Shown here: positions 46,847-57,275 of the stretch, piece by piece
Position numbering within the stretch: position 1 is the first letter of the stretch
Layout of the letters: every line of letters starts with the position of its first letter
Assembly (NCBI RefSeq): GCF_030687715.1
Contig: NZ_CP117445.1
Location: 5,604,501 to 5,668,500, forward strand
Origin: Pseudomonas sp. FP2196
GTDB taxonomy: Bacteria; Pseudomonadota; Gammaproteobacteria; Pseudomonadales; Pseudomonadaceae
DNA: 64,000 bases
Direction: 5' to 3'
The notes under the pieces: model-generated
Told to the model about the DNA's origin: nothing
Database searches by the model: none
The model's input: only the letters and a program-made list of their open reading frames with translations
Made by a program: the position numbers and the translations under genes

Positions 46847-48169
46847 TCAACCTGCGGCGGTGTCCATGCGCACCGCGCCACGGCGATTTTGCCCGAACGC
46901 CACCACGCAGTTACGCCCCGCGCCCTTGGCGCTGTAGAGCGCCTCGTCGGCGGACTTGAGGACTTGTTCAGGGTCGCGCTGCTCTATCCGCTCGGCGACG
47001 CCGATACTGACCGTGACCGAAACGCTGGAAGCGCCGGAGCCTGCGCGACGCTGGCGCCCCTGCTGATCGTCCTGCGGGCGGTTTTCCTGGTTGCGCAGCT
47101 GAATGTTGTAGGAAGCGATCGACTCGCGGATTACCTCCAAGTGCGGCATGCACTCTTCAAGGGTTTTGCCTGCAAACACCAGGGCGAATTCCTCACCGCC
47201 ATAGCGATATGCCCTGCCGCCTCCGCTGATTTTGGAGAGCTTGCTGGCGACCAGACGCAGCACCTGGTCACCGACATCGTGGCCGTGGGTGTCGTTGAAT
47301 TTCTTGAAGTGATCGACGTCGCTCATCGCCAGAACATAGTTGCGGCCAAGGCGCTGCATGCGTTCGTTGAGTGCACGACGCCCAGGCAGTCCGGTGAGCT
47401 CGTCGCGGAAGGCCATTTGATAAGCCTCGTGTGCAACGGCGGCTGCGATCATCAACATCACCTGACTGCACATGATGTTCAGGGTAAACGGCAGGATGAA
47501 GGTTTTCGGCAGCATCCAGAACACCCCGAGCAGTCCGACCAGTTGCGCCGCGTGCAACGGACGCGGGTTGCGCCAGTATTGCCACGCCAACAGCAGGAAT
47601 GCCGAGATGAAAACGGGATAAGACAACTGGATCAGGCTCATCCACGCGCCGTGCAGCGCAGGCCAGCGAATTTCGGAAAGCCACATCAGCAGCGCCTGTG
47701 GGTAACTTTGCTCAAGCCCAAGCGCCACGCTGCCGAACACCAGCAGGACGGCGAACCGCGCAACCATGTCCTGAAACAGGTGGGTGCGCTCCTGCCACGC
47801 GGCGAATAGCCCGAATAACAACGGCAGCAGCAGACAGACGAGATGGAACACCACGGCGGCGTCTTCGCGCACTTTGCCGTTGTCGCGGTAATAGTCGGTC
47901 TGGGTGTCGAGCAAAAAGTAGGCGATGTACACCGTGAGCATCAGAAACAGTTCGCGCTGACGACGGTAAACCGCGCAGTAAGCACCGCCCAACAACAACA
48001 CCAACGTCGGCAGTACGTTAAACAGAGACGTAAAGAACACGTTGAGGTCTTTGACGTACGCAGCCGCCAACCCCGCGAGCAACAACAGCAGTGAAGGTAT
48101 GAAATGGCTGAAACGTAAAGCGGAAGAACGCGGCAAGGGGTAAAACTCCGACCCGGCAAAAGATGGCAT
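46847..48169 (-). CDS. Membrane diguanylate cyclase (GGDEF)
   Basis: 440 aa from ATG 48169. About six to eight membrane helices fill residues 20-235. The GGDEF domain follows: FRDELTGLPGRRAL, then SDVDHFKKFND and the active-site loop YGGEEF. An RxxD-type inhibition site is not evident. It would make c-di-GMP from GTP. It sits between two acyl-CoA dehydrogenase genes on the same strand. Confidence 0.88.
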   Translation of the reverse strand: MPSFAGSEFYPLPRSSALRFSHFIPSLLLLLAGLAAAYVKDLNVFFTSLFNVLPTLVLLLGGAYCAVYRRQRELFLMLTVYIAYFLLDTQTDYYRDNGKVREDAAVVFHLVCLLLPLLFGLFAAWQERTHLFQDMVARFAVLLVFGSVALGLEQSYPQALLMWLSEIRWPALHGAWMSLIQLSYPVFISAFLLLAWQYWRNPRPLHAAQLVGLLGVFWMLPKTFILPFTLNIMCSQVMLMIAAAVAHEAYQMAFRDELTGLPGRRALNERMQRLGRNYVLAMSDVDHFKKFNDTHGHDVGDQVLRLVASKLSKISGGGRAYRYGGEEFALVFAGKTLEECMPHLEVIRESIASYNIQLRNQENRPQDDQQGRQRRAGSGASSVSVTVSIGVAERIEQRDPEQVLKSADEALYSAKGAGRNCVVAFGQNRRGAVRMDTAAG

Positions 48170-48305
48170 TGTGCCTGCATTTTGAGCAGTTAAGCACATG
48201 CGGTGTGACGTGTGTCACATCGAAGCCTCTTTAACGGCAGGAAAACCGCTTTTCTTAGCGTTTTAGTGGGGAATTTTCATCGCTTAAACAATTTTTCATC
48301 AGGCA

Positions 48306-48339
48306 TGAAAAAGCCGCTGTCCCCGAAGGAACAGCGGCT
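48306..48339 (-). terminator. Terminator of acyl-CoA dehydrogenase paralog 3
   Basis: Minus-strand hairpin with stem AGCCGCTGT and complement around a TTCG loop, followed by a T-run, 20 nt past the stop. Confidence 0.85.
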
Positions 48340-48358
48340 GTGAAAACCTCCCCGGGAC

Positions 48359-50164
48359 TTAGTAGCCCAGTGCGAAGTCTTCTTCTTTCATGTCCATCAG
48401 GTTATTGGCGCCCGACAGCATGGTTGCCACGTGTGTACGGGTACGCGGCAGGATGCGCTGGAAGTAGAAGCGCGCGGTTTGCAGCTTGGCGGTGTAGAAC
48501 GCCGCATCGCCAGCGCCTTCGGCCAGCTTCTCGGCCGCCAGACGCGCCATGTCGGCCCAGAAGTAGGCCAGGCAGGCGTAACCGGAGTACATCAGGTAGT
48601 CCACGGAGGCCGCGCCGACTTCTTCGCGATCTTTCATGGCAGCCATACCAACCTTCATGGTCAGTTCGCCCCATTCCTTGTTCAGTGCAGCCAGCGGTGC
48701 AACGAATTCTTTGACGGCTTCGTTGCCTTCGTTGGTCTGGCAGAACTTGTGAACGATCTTGGTGAAGCCTTTCAGAGCCTCGCCTTGAGTCATCAACACC
48801 TTACGGCCCAGCAGGTCGAGTGCCTGGATGCCGGTGGTGCCTTCGTACAGCATCGAAATGCGGCTGTCGCGGACGTTCTGCTCCATGCCCCACTCGGCGA
48901 TGAAGCCGTGGCCGCCGTAGATCTGTACGCCGTGGTTGGCGGCTTCGAAACCGACTTCGGTCATGAACGCTTTGGCGATTGGTGTCATGAAGGCCAGCAG
49001 TGCGTCGGCTTTCTTCTTCTCTTCTTCGTCGACGCCGTATTTGACGATATCGACCTGTTTGGCGGTGAAGTACACCATCGCACGGTTGCCTTCGGCGAAG
49101 GCCTTCATGGTCAACAGCATGCGGCGTACGTCAGGGTGCACGATGATCGGGTCCGCGGCTTTGTCCGGCGCTTTCGGGCCAGTCAGGGAGCGCATTTGCA
49201 GACGATCGCGAGCGTATTTCAGGCCGCCCTGGAAGCCGATTTCGGCGTGGGCCAGACCTTGCAGTGCGGTGCCCAGACGTGCGGTGTTCATAAAGGTGAA
49301 CATGCAGTTCAGGCCTTTGTTCGCCGGGCCGATCAGGAAACCGGTAGCGCCGTCGAAGTTCATCACGCAGGTCGCGTTGCCGTGGATGCCCATCTTGTGT
49401 TCCAGCGAACCGCAGGTCACAGCGTTGCGTGCACCCACGGTGCCGTCAGCATTCGGCATGAACTTTGGAACGATGAACAGCGAGATGCCTTTGGTACCAG
49501 CCGGTGCATCCGGCAGGCGGGCCAATACGATGTGGACGATGTTGTCGGCCATGTCGTGTTCACCGGCCGAGATGAAGATCTTGGTGCCGGAAACTTTGTA
49601 GGAACCATCAGCCTGAGGTTCGGCCTTGGTGCGCAGCATGCCCAGGTCGGTGCCGCAGTGCGGTTCGGTCAGGCACATGGTGCCGGTCCATTCGCCGGAG
49701 ACCAGCTTGGTCAGATAGGCTTCTTGCTGCTCTGGAGTGCCGTGCTCGGAGATGGTGTTCATCGCGCCGTGCGACAGGCCTGGGTACATGCCCCACGACC
49801 AGTTGGCTTCGCCAACCATTTCGCTGACCGCCAGACCCAGCGACTCAGGCAGGCCTTGACCGCCGTGCTCGACGTCGTGCGCCAGGCTTGGCCAGCCGCC
49901 TTCAACGAATTGCTTGTAAGCCTCTTTGAAGCCAGTCGGGGTTTTCACGCCGGACTCGCTCCAGGTGCAACCTTCGATGTCGCCCACGCGGTTCAGCGGC
50001 GCCAGTACCTGCTCACAAAACTTGGCGCCTTCTTCGAGAATGGCGTCAACCATGTCCGGAGTTGCGTCTGCGCAAGCCGGAAGACTCTGATAGTGCGCTT
50101 CATAGCCGAGCAGTTCGTCACGAACGAAGCGAATATCACGCAAGGGGGCCTTGTAGTCAGGCAT
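48359..50164 (-). CDS. Acyl-CoA dehydrogenase (DmdC/FadE type), paralog 3
   Basis: 601 aa, AGAGG before the ATG. Same family marks: [24 protein letters not shown] and [13 protein letters not shown]. It has its own terminator and a 275-bp upstream gap, so it is a separate transcript from the GGDEF gene below it. P. putida has this gene in the same place; a phenylalkanoyl- or medium-chain-CoA role is reported there from memory. Confidence 0.88.
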   Translation of the reverse strand: MPDYKAPLRDIRFVRDELLGYEAHYQSLPACADATPDMVDAILEEGAKFCEQVLAPLNRVGDIEGCTWSESGVKTPTGFKEAYKQFVEGGWPSLAHDVEHGGQGLPESLGLAVSEMVGEANWSWGMYPGLSHGAMNTISEHGTPEQQEAYLTKLVSGEWTGTMCLTEPHCGTDLGMLRTKAEPQADGSYKVSGTKIFISAGEHDMADNIVHIVLARLPDAPAGTKGISLFIVPKFMPNADGTVGARNAVTCGSLEHKMGIHGNATCVMNFDGATGFLIGPANKGLNCMFTFMNTARLGTALQGLAHAEIGFQGGLKYARDRLQMRSLTGPKAPDKAADPIIVHPDVRRMLLTMKAFAEGNRAMVYFTAKQVDIVKYGVDEEEKKKADALLAFMTPIAKAFMTEVGFEAANHGVQIYGGHGFIAEWGMEQNVRDSRISMLYEGTTGIQALDLLGRKVLMTQGEALKGFTKIVHKFCQTNEGNEAVKEFVAPLAALNKEWGELTMKVGMAAMKDREEVGAASVDYLMYSGYACLAYFWADMARLAAEKLAEGAGDAAFYTAKLQTARFYFQRILPRTRTHVATMLSGANNLMDMKEEDFALGY

Positions 50165-50390
50165 AGCGATAAACCTCTGCTGATGTAACCGGGAATGAAC
50201 GACCGTGTTGATTTGTTGTGACGGTCAAACAGTTGTTTGAAACATACGTTTACGCCGAAATCTTGTCAAGCGTCGATCTTTTGCCGTTCGTCATCACATT
50301 TTTCAAACGCCGGACACAACAAACCGCCATGGGCTCGAACGAGCCACGGGCGATAAAAAAAGATTAGTTGAGAGAGAAGGACTTACAACG

Positions 50391-50417
50391 AAAAACGCCG
50401 CGACAAGGCGCGGCGTT
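50391..50417 (-). terminator. Terminator after the gene at 50441
   Basis: Minus-strand stem ACGCCGCG / CGCGGCGT with a 6-nt loop and a run of Ts. Confidence 0.8.
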
Positions 50418-50440
50418 TAACAGGCACGGAGCTTAAAAAA

Positions 50441-50737
50441 TCAGGCGAAGGTGTCGATGATCGTGCCAAGCATTTCATCGGATGCTTTGGCGACTTTCAC
50501 ACCCAGTTCTGCCTGAATCTTGCCCTGAGACATCTCGACCATGTTACTGGCCAAATCTGACTGCTGGCTGCGATCCACGCCACGCAGACGATCAACCTGA
50601 ACTTCGGAAGACTGGCTGGTAACTGAACGTTCGATGGTGTTATTGGCGATCTGACTGGCAGCCTGATCGACGCGATTCTGCCCGGTCTGAATGGAGCTCA
50701 AACCCGCATAAAAAGCTGTGTTACCGGAGATTTCCAT
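50441..50737 (-). CDS. Small flagellar-rod-like hypothetical protein
   Basis: 98 aa from ATG 50737; ATG 50749 lacks room for a binding site. The N-terminus (AFYAGLSSIQTGQNRVDQAASQ then IANNTI) resembles the N-terminal helix of flagellar rod/hook proteins, and the rest is helical. Conserved in pseudomonads by recall; function unknown. Confidence 0.6.
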   Translation of the reverse strand: MEISGNTAFYAGLSSIQTGQNRVDQAASQIANNTIERSVTSQSSEVQVDRLRGVDRSQQSDLASNMVEMSQGKIQAELGVKVAKASDEMLGTIIDTFA

Positions 50738-50845
50738 AACAGTTCTCATCCTTGGGAAGGATCAATGGCTGCCATTGAACCAGAGGCGCCAGAAAAACAC
50801 CCGTCAAAAACACTAATGGCACAGTGCCCGCTCATAGGTAAAAGC

Positions 50846-51526
50846 TTAGTCGAGCAGATCCAGTTGCAAATGCTCAGCCACGGCCTCAGCGCTCATCGCC
50901 TTCAATTTCGGCACACGCCCCAGGCACGGTGCCGGAATCCGCTCGGCCAGTGTTGCCAGGTTTTCCTCCAGCCGCGATGTCTTCGGATCAATGATGTTCG
51001 CCACCCAACCCACCAGTTGCAGGCCATCTCGGGCAATCGCTTCGGCCGTCAGCAGCGCATGACTGATACACCCCAGCCGCACACCGACCACCAGAATCAC
51101 CGGCAGCTTCAGCGCAATGGCCAGATCCGACAGATTGTCCTGATCCGCCAACGGCACCCGCCAGCCGCCCGCGCCTTCAATCAAGGTGAAATCGGCGTTC
51201 ATCGCCAGAATCTCGCGCATCGGCGCCAACAACGATTGCACCGTCAGCGCCACACCCGCCTCGCGCGCTGCCAGATGCGGCGCAATCGCCGGTTCGAACG
51301 CCACCGGATTGACCTGTTGATAACTCATCGGCAACGAGCACTCGGCCAACAGTGCCAACGCATCAGCGTTGCGCAATCCTTTAGGCGTGACTTCGCAACC
51401 GGATGCGACCGGTTTGCCCGCCGCTGTGCTCAAGCCCGCCGAGCGCGCCGCGTGCAGTAATCCGGCGGCGACGGTGGTTTTACCGACGTCGGTGTCCGTT
51501 CCGGTGATGAAATAGGCAGCGCTCAT
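50846..51526 (-). CDS. bioD: Dethiobiotin synthetase
   Basis: 226 aa. P-loop [11 protein letters not shown] at the N-terminus, substrate Lys in AGKPVASG, and [10 protein letters not shown]. It closes the ureido ring of dethiobiotin with ATP and CO2. Last gene of the bio operon, overlapping bioC by 4 nt. Confidence 0.95.
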   Translation of the reverse strand: MSAAYFITGTDTDVGKTTVAAGLLHAARSAGLSTAAGKPVASGCEVTPKGLRNADALALLAECSLPMSYQQVNPVAFEPAIAPHLAAREAGVALTVQSLLAPMREILAMNADFTLIEGAGGWRVPLADQDNLSDLAIALKLPVILVVGVRLGCISHALLTAEAIARDGLQLVGWVANIIDPKTSRLEENLATLAERIPAPCLGRVPKLKAMSAEAVAEHLQLDLLD

Positions 51527-52335
51527 ACGGGTTTCTCCAACACGGCATAAACCACCTGATAAGTCGCCGGCAGTCCCTGTGCCTGACGGAATTGCTCGTA
51601 AGCCTCGACCAGTCCCAGAATCCGCGCCCGCCCGGTCAATCCGCCCGGTCGCCCGGGGTTCAGATTGTGCGCACCCAAAGCCTTCAATTCATGGGTCAGA
51701 CTGCGCACATCCGGGTAATGCAGTACGTGCGCCTGATTCTCCAGACGCACAATGCGCAGGCCACTGGCCGCACACAATTGCTCATAGCGGGCGAACTCGC
51801 GGAAACGGTTGACGTGCACCAGACCATCGACCTGACGCCAGCTGTCACGCAATTCGTACAACGTCCCTACACAAAGACTAGCAAACGCGAAAATCCCACC
51901 CGGTTTCAGCACGCGAAAGGCTTCGCTGAGTACCGCATCGAAATTCGCACACCACTGCACCGCGAGGCTGGAGAAGATCAAACCGCAGGTCGACTCCTGC
52001 AACGGCAGACGCTCCGCATCACCGGCGATGAAATGCTCGGCACCGCCCAACGGACGGGCGTGATTGAGCATGCCCTCAGCGATATCCAGCGCCAGTCCCT
52101 GTCCAGCGTTAAACCGCTCGGCCAATGCCCGGGTGAAATAACCGGTGCCGCAACCCATATCCAGCCAAGGCGCGGGTACAAAATCCATCGGCAAGCGCTG
52201 CAGCAACTGTGTACCGACATCACGTTGCAACTCGGCGACACTGTCGTAGCTGGCCGCCGCACGTGAGAAAGAGGCCGCGACCTGGCGCTTGTCAGGCAAG
52301 CCACCAGGCAGCGCAACAAGGGACAAATCAGTCAT
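51523..52335 (-). CDS. bioC: Malonyl-ACP O-methyltransferase
   Basis: 270 aa from ATG 52335, where family homology starts ([12 protein letters not shown]); in-frame starts upstream lie inside bioH. Rossmann methyltransferase with [14 protein letters not shown] as the SAM loop. It methylates malonyl-ACP so that fatty acid synthesis can build the pimelate chain. Overlaps bioH by 8 nt. Confidence 0.93.
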   Translation of the reverse strand: MTDLSLVALPGGLPDKRQVAASFSRAAASYDSVAELQRDVGTQLLQRLPMDFVPAPWLDMGCGTGYFTRALAERFNAGQGLALDIAEGMLNHARPLGGAEHFIAGDAERLPLQESTCGLIFSSLAVQWCANFDAVLSEAFRVLKPGGIFAFASLCVGTLYELRDSWRQVDGLVHVNRFREFARYEQLCAASGLRIVRLENQAHVLHYPDVRSLTHELKALGAHNLNPGRPGGLTGRARILGLVEAYEQFRQAQGLPATYQVVYAVLEKPV

Positions 52336-53059
52336 CACCGCACTCATGTAAAAAAGCCTGGACTGCACCCACCACTCCATGGGGGTCTTCCAGAAGAAAC
52401 GCATGGCTGGCCTGTTCGATCAGACCAATTTCGATATCCGGCAGCAGGGCGAACAATTCGCCTGCCGCCTCTGCGGGCACCAATCCGTCCTGCCCGGCGA
52501 ACAGATGCAACTGCGGGCCGCGAAACGCCTGCAAGGCTTCGCGCGTATCCAGTTGAGCGAGCAACTCCAGCCCCGCCATCAGCGTTGCCGGCGCAGTACT
52601 TGGGGCAGCGCCAAGCAACAGCCGTGACAATCCGCGCGGGTCTTCTGATCCTTGGGCACACAGCAAGGAAAATCGCTTGAGGGTCAGTCGCGGATCGGCA
52701 TGGCAACCGGCGAGAAACGCATCGAATGTCTCGCCGGGCATCGCACTCGGCCATTGTTCGTGGGCTACAAAAGAAGGATTACTCGCCAGCGTCAGCAAAC
52801 CGCAGCAACGTTCGCCCCGCCGCGCCGCCAGTTCGGAGGCGAGCATGCCGCCCAGCGACCAGCCACCCAGCCAGACATCTTGAGGAATGCGCTCGTCGAG
52901 TTCGTCGAGCCAATCGTTCAAATCACTGGAATCAAGCTCCGGCAATGGCTCGATCTCGACATGCAGATGTTCGTCGAGGCCTTGCAATGCGGCGGCCAAG
53001 GGTTCCATCGGCGAAACACCGAGGCCCCACCCGGGCAGCAAAATCAGGCGATCACGCAT
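52328..53059 (-). CDS. bioH: Pimeloyl-ACP methyl ester esterase
   Basis: 243 aa from ATG 53059. Alpha/beta hydrolase: the nucleophile Ser in GGWSLGGM, acid in AGQDGLV, His in ASHAFLLE. It removes the methyl group that BioC added. The upstream frame extension to 53131 runs inside bioF and is not used. Confidence 0.93.
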   Translation of the reverse strand: MRDRLILLPGWGLGVSPMEPLAAALQGLDEHLHVEIEPLPELDSSDLNDWLDELDERIPQDVWLGGWSLGGMLASELAARRGERCCGLLTLASNPSFVAHEQWPSAMPGETFDAFLAGCHADPRLTLKRFSLLCAQGSEDPRGLSRLLLGAAPSTAPATLMAGLELLAQLDTREALQAFRGPQLHLFAGQDGLVPAEAAGELFALLPDIEIGLIEQASHAFLLEDPHGVVGAVQAFLHECGDD

Positions 53060-54230
53060 GGCTTGGCTCCGACGACAGTTGGGCAAAGCAATTGGCCAGT
53101 CCTTCCAACAATAGCTGTACCTGCGCCTCACTGTGGGCGGCGGTCAGGGTCACCCGCAGTCGCGCACTGCCGGCGGGCACGGTTGGCGGACGGATTGCAG
53201 TGACCATCAGCCCACGCTCACGCAGCATTTGCGACAGACGCACCGCGCGACCAGCGTCGCCGATCATGATCGGCTGAATTGGCGTGAAGCTGTCCATCAG
53301 CTCCAGACCGATCTGTTCGGCGCCGTGGCGGAACTGGCGGATCAGCGTCTGCAAATGCTCGCGGCGCCAGTGTTCGCTGCGCAGCAATTCAAGGCTTTTC
53401 AGCGTTGCGCAGGCCAGCGCCGGCGGCTGACTGGTGGTGTAGATGTACGGGCGGGCGAACTGGATCAGGCTTTCGATCAACTCTTCACTGCCAGCGACAA
53501 ACGCGCCGGCCGTGCCGAAGGCTTTGCCGAGGGTGCCGGCCAGCACCGGTACATCGTCCTGACTCAAACCGAAATGCTCGACGATGCCACCGCCATTTGC
53601 ACCCAGCGGTCCGAAACCGTGCGCATCGTCGACCATCAGCCAAGCGCCTTTGGCCTTGGCTTCCCGGGCCAGCGCGGGCAGATCGGCAATATCACCATCC
53701 ATGCTGAACACGCCGTCGGTGACCACCAGCGTGTTGCCGGTAGCTTTCTCCAGACGCTTGGCCAGACTGTCGGCGTCGTTGTGCAAATAGCGATTGAAAC
53801 GCGCGCCGGACAACAACCCTGCATCCAGCAACGAAGCGTGATTGAGCCGGTCTTCCAGCACCGTGTCGCCCTGCCCGACCAGTGCCGTGACCGCGCCGAG
53901 GTTGGCCATGTAACCGGTGGTGAACAGCAGCGCACGCGGGCGACCGGTGAGATCGGCCAGCGCTTCTTCCAAGGCGTGATGCGGGCCGCTGTGGCCGATC
54001 ACCAGATGCGAGGCCCCGCCTCCCACGCCCCAGCGTTCGGCGCCGGCACGCCAGGCTTCGATGACTTGCGGGTGATTGGCCAGGCCCAGGTAGTCGTTAT
54101 TGCAGAACGCCAGCAACGGCTGACCGTCGACCACCACTTCGGGTCCCTGCGGGGATTCGAGCAACGGTCGCTGGCGGTAGAGATTTTCGGCACGGCGGGC
54201 AGCAAGGCGTGCGGCGAGATCGAAAGACAT
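53052..54230 (-). CDS. bioF: 8-amino-7-oxononanoate synthase
   Basis: 392 aa, full-length alpha-oxoamine synthase: [20 protein letters not shown] and the PLP lysine in AGTLGKAFG. It joins pimeloyl-ACP and alanine. Overlaps bioH by 8 nt; a REP pair separates it from bioB. Confidence 0.96.
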   Translation of the reverse strand: MSFDLAARLAARRAENLYRQRPLLESPQGPEVVVDGQPLLAFCNNDYLGLANHPQVIEAWRAGAERWGVGGGASHLVIGHSGPHHALEEALADLTGRPRALLFTTGYMANLGAVTALVGQGDTVLEDRLNHASLLDAGLLSGARFNRYLHNDADSLAKRLEKATGNTLVVTDGVFSMDGDIADLPALAREAKAKGAWLMVDDAHGFGPLGANGGGIVEHFGLSQDDVPVLAGTLGKAFGTAGAFVAGSEELIESLIQFARPYIYTTSQPPALACATLKSLELLRSEHWRREHLQTLIRQFRHGAEQIGLELMDSFTPIQPIMIGDAGRAVRLSQMLRERGLMVTAIRPPTVPAGSARLRVTLTAAHSEAQVQLLLEGLANCFAQLSSEPSHA

Positions 54231-54255
54231 GCAGGCCTCGACAGTAGAAGTAACT

Positions 54256-54341
54256 CTGCAGGAGCTGCCGAAGCTGCGATCTTTTGATGTTGTTTTTCAA
54301 AAGACAAGATCAAAAGATCGCAGCCTGCAGCAGCTCCTACA
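54256..54341. repeat. REP palindrome (GCGATC family)
   Basis: Arms at about 54256-54288 and 54309-54341 with GCAGGAGCTG and GATCAAAAGATCGC cores, between bioB and bioF inside the operon. Confidence 0.75.
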
Positions 54342-54358
54342 TGGAATCCGTGGAGCGA

Positions 54359-55414
54359 TCAGATGGCGGCGTTATAAAACTGCTCGCTGCTCTTCTGCTC
54401 CACCAACGCCTGCTCGATCGCAGCCTGATGCACTTCATCGGCATGCTCTTCGCGGGCTTCAGGTTGAATGCCCAGGCGCGCGAACAGTTGCATGTCCTTG
54501 TCTGCCTGCGGGTTGGCGGTGGTCAGCAACTTGTCGCCGTAGAAAATCGAGTTGGCGCCGGCAAAGAACGCCAGGGCCTGCATCTGTTCGTTCATCGCTT
54601 CGCGGCCGGCGGACAGACGCACGTGGGATTGCGGCATGAGGATGCGCGCCACGGCGAGCATCCGGATGAAGTCGAACGGGTCGATGTCTTCGGCATTTTC
54701 CAGCGGCGTACCGGCGACTTTCACCAGCATATTGATTGGCACCGACTCCGGATGCTCCGGCAGGTTGGCCAGTTGAATCAGCAGATTGGCGCGGTCGTCC
54801 AGCGACTCGCCCATGCCGAGAATACCGCCGGAGCAGATCTTCATCCCCGATTCACGCACGTAAGCCAGGGTTTGCAGGCGCTCGCTGTAAGTGCGGGTGG
54901 TGATGATGCTGCCGTAGAACTCAGGCGAGGTGTCGAGGTTGTGGTTGTAGTAATCAAGACCGGCCTTGGCCAGCGCTTCGGTCTGGTCCTGATCCAGACG
55001 TCCGAGGGTCATGCAGGTTTCCAGGCCCATGGCTTTCACGCCTTCGACCATCTTCAGCACGTAAGGCATGTCTTTGGCCGACGGATGTTTCCACGCCGCG
55101 CCCATGCAGAAACGGGTCGAGCCGATGGCTTTGGCGCGGGCAGCCTCTTCGAGGACTTTCTGCACTTCCATCAACTTTTCTTTTTCCAGGCCAGTGTTGT
55201 AGTGACCGGACTGCGGACAGTATTTGCAGTCTTCCGGGCAGGCGCCGGTCTTGATCGATAGCAGTGTGGAAACCTGAACGCGGTTGGCGTTGAAATGGGC
55301 GCGGTGCACCGTCTGTGCCTGAAACAGCAAGTCGTTGAATGGCTGTACGAAGAGTGCTTTGACTTCGGCCAATGACCAGTCGTGACGCAGGGTGGCGGTG
55401 GTGCTCGCGCTCAT
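54359..55414 (-). CDS. bioB: Biotin synthase
   Basis: 351 aa. Radical SAM motif CPEDCKYC (C-x3-C-x2-C) and the family's later [12 protein letters not shown]. It inserts sulfur into dethiobiotin using its Fe-S clusters. First gene of the bio operon, divergent from comF. Confidence 0.97.
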   Translation of the reverse strand: MSASTTATLRHDWSLAEVKALFVQPFNDLLFQAQTVHRAHFNANRVQVSTLLSIKTGACPEDCKYCPQSGHYNTGLEKEKLMEVQKVLEEAARAKAIGSTRFCMGAAWKHPSAKDMPYVLKMVEGVKAMGLETCMTLGRLDQDQTEALAKAGLDYYNHNLDTSPEFYGSIITTRTYSERLQTLAYVRESGMKICSGGILGMGESLDDRANLLIQLANLPEHPESVPINMLVKVAGTPLENAEDIDPFDFIRMLAVARILMPQSHVRLSAGREAMNEQMQALAFFAGANSIFYGDKLLTTANPQADKDMQLFARLGIQPEAREEHADEVHQAAIEQALVEQKSSEQFYNAAI

Positions 55415-55505
55415 GGGTGATTCCTTGGTTATGCTTGGCTGGCGTGTGGGTAAACGGAATACCCACAGGCGCTACACGGATGTTCGGCATATTTAAGGAA
55501 GAGTC

Positions 55506-56240
55506 ATGCGCTGTCAACCACGATACGAAGGACAGGTTTACATCTGTTTAAAAAACGTACAGACCTGTTTGCTGTGCGATGAGCCGGCAGAAGCAGAAAC
55601 GCCAATCTGCGTCCCCTGCGAAACCGAATTGCCTTGGCTCGGCGACCACTGTCAGACCTGCGCCCTGCCACTTCCCGCAGCGGGCCTGAAGTGTGGCGAG
55701 TGCCTCCTAGAGCCGCCGGCGTTCGAACAGGTTGCCGTACCTTGGCTTTATGGCTTCCCGGTGGACAGTTTGATTACGCGTTTTAAACACAACGCAAAAT
55801 GGCCGTTTGGTCACCTGCTCGCCGACGTTCTCGGACAATACCTGCTATATCGCTTCGATGAAGATTTGGCGCGGCCGAACATGTTGTTGCCGGTGCCGCT
55901 GGCAAGCAAACGTCTGCGTCAGCGTGGGTTCAATCAAGCGGCGATGTTGGCGCGGTGGTTGAGCCGGCATTTGGATTTGCCGTGCGAGGAAAACGTACTG
56001 CGCAGAATCAAGGACACCAGCGCCCAGCAGGAGCTCGATGCCAAGGCGCGGAAGAAAAATCTGCGCAGCGCCTTCGACCTGTCGCCCGACGCAGACGTAA
56101 AAGGTCGGCACTTGGCGTTGGTTGATGATGTGCTGACGACTGGCGCGACCGCCCAGGCTCTCGCTCGATTGCTGAAGGATGCGGGCGCTGCAAGAGTCGA
56201 CGTGTATTGCCTGGCGCGCACTCCAAAACCTGGAAATTGA
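55506..56240 (+). CDS. ComF-type phosphoribosyltransferase
   Basis: 244 aa. Residues 20-75 hold a Cys-rich zinc-like region (CLLCDE, CVPC, CQTC, CGEC) followed by a phosphoribosyltransferase fold with the PRPP loop LVDDVLTTGATAQ. Homologous to ComF/GntX proteins linked to DNA uptake or gluconate use. Divergent from bioB across 91 bp. Confidence 0.9.
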   Translation: MRCQPRYEGQVYICLKNVQTCLLCDEPAEAETPICVPCETELPWLGDHCQTCALPLPAAGLKCGECLLEPPAFEQVAVPWLYGFPVDSLITRFKHNAKWPFGHLLADVLGQYLLYRFDEDLARPNMLLPVPLASKRLRQRGFNQAAMLARWLSRHLDLPCEENVLRRIKDTSAQQELDAKARKKNLRSAFDLSPDADVKGRHLALVDDVLTTGATAQALARLLKDAGAARVDVYCLARTPKPGN

Positions 56241-56244
56241 AGCC

Positions 56245-56337
56245 TGTAGGAGCTGTCGAGTGAAACGAGGCTGCGATCTTTTGAGCTTGATCTTTGAAAT
56301 CAAAATCAAAAGATCGCAGCGTGCCGCAGCTCCTACA
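56245..56337. repeat. REP palindrome (GCGATC family)
   Basis: Arms with TAGGAGCTG...GCTGCGATC and the complement, between the comF-like and modE-like genes. Confidence 0.7.
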
Positions 56338-56440
56338 TGGAACAGGTTGTTGTTCCCACAGGGTTCTGTGTTTGGCTTGACTCATGCGTCGCAAGCGGCC
56401 AACTTCACTGTCCACCGCCACAGCAAAAAAGCGCCCATTC

Positions 56441-57205
56441 ATGTCCCTGCCCACCCTGTTGTCCCAGCACATCGTCCGTCGCCCGCAGCGCATTGCCCTG
56501 CTGCAACACATCGCCGAACAGGGCTCGATCACCCGTGCTGCGAAAAGCGCAGGTCTGAGTTACAAAGCGGCGTGGGACGCTATCGATGAGCTGAACAACC
56601 TCGCGCAGAAGCCGCTGGTCGAACGTGCGGTCGGCGGCAAGGGTGGCGGCGGCGCCAGACTGTCCAGCGAAGGCGAGCGGGTGTTGCGCCTCTATCAAAA
56701 GCTGCAAGCCCTGCAAGCGCAGGTGCTGGAAGCCGCTGAAGATGCCAGTGACCTCGACCTGCTCGGCCGCTTGATGCTGCGCACCAGCGCGCGCAACCAG
56801 TTGCACGGCAAAGTCGTGGCGATCGAAAGCCAGGGTCGTAATGACCTGATTCGTCTGGAACTGGCCGAGGGCCTGTGCCTTGACGCGCAAATCACCCACG
56901 ACAGCACCCTTCATCTTGAGCTGCAAAACGGCACCGAAGTGGTGGCGCTGATCAAGGCCGGCTGGCTCGAATTGCTCGCCAGCGATCAACCGGCAATGTC
57001 CGGACACAATCTTCTCAAGGGCACCATCGAAACGATTCTCGACGCCGAAGACGGTCCCAGCGAAGTGCGTATTTCCCTGCCCAACGGCCAAACCCTCTGC
57101 GCGCTGGCCGAACCGATCGATTTGCGCACTCGCGGGCTGACTGTCGAACAACCGGTGCAGGTGCAGTTTTCGCCGTCCAACGTACTGATCGGCACACCGC
57201 TTTAA
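56441..57205 (+). CDS. ModE-type molybdate regulator
   Basis: 254 aa from ATG 56441; upstream in-frame codons lie in non-homologous sequence. N-terminal winged helix-turn-helix (RIALLQHIAEQGSITRAAKSAGLSYKAAW) and two C-terminal TOBE/Mop domains (SARNQLHGKV and AMSGHNLLKGTIE). ModE represses molybdate transport when molybdate is bound. No mod genes are in the window. Confidence 0.88.
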   Translation: MSLPTLLSQHIVRRPQRIALLQHIAEQGSITRAAKSAGLSYKAAWDAIDELNNLAQKPLVERAVGGKGGGGARLSSEGERVLRLYQKLQALQAQVLEAAEDASDLDLLGRLMLRTSARNQLHGKVVAIESQGRNDLIRLELAEGLCLDAQITHDSTLHLELQNGTEVVALIKAGWLELLASDQPAMSGHNLLKGTIETILDAEDGPSEVRISLPNGQTLCALAEPIDLRTRGLTVEQPVQVQFSPSNVLIGTPL

Positions 57206-57275
57206 TCTGCCCCTGCAACGAAAGCGTCATCGACGCTCATTAAGGTAGCTGCCAAAACCTAGCAGGGAGCCTGAT

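Noticed and set aside
48431..50188. 585-aa plus-strand ORF
   Set aside because: Antisense shadow of acyl-CoA dehydrogenase paralog 3; protein composition is not natural.
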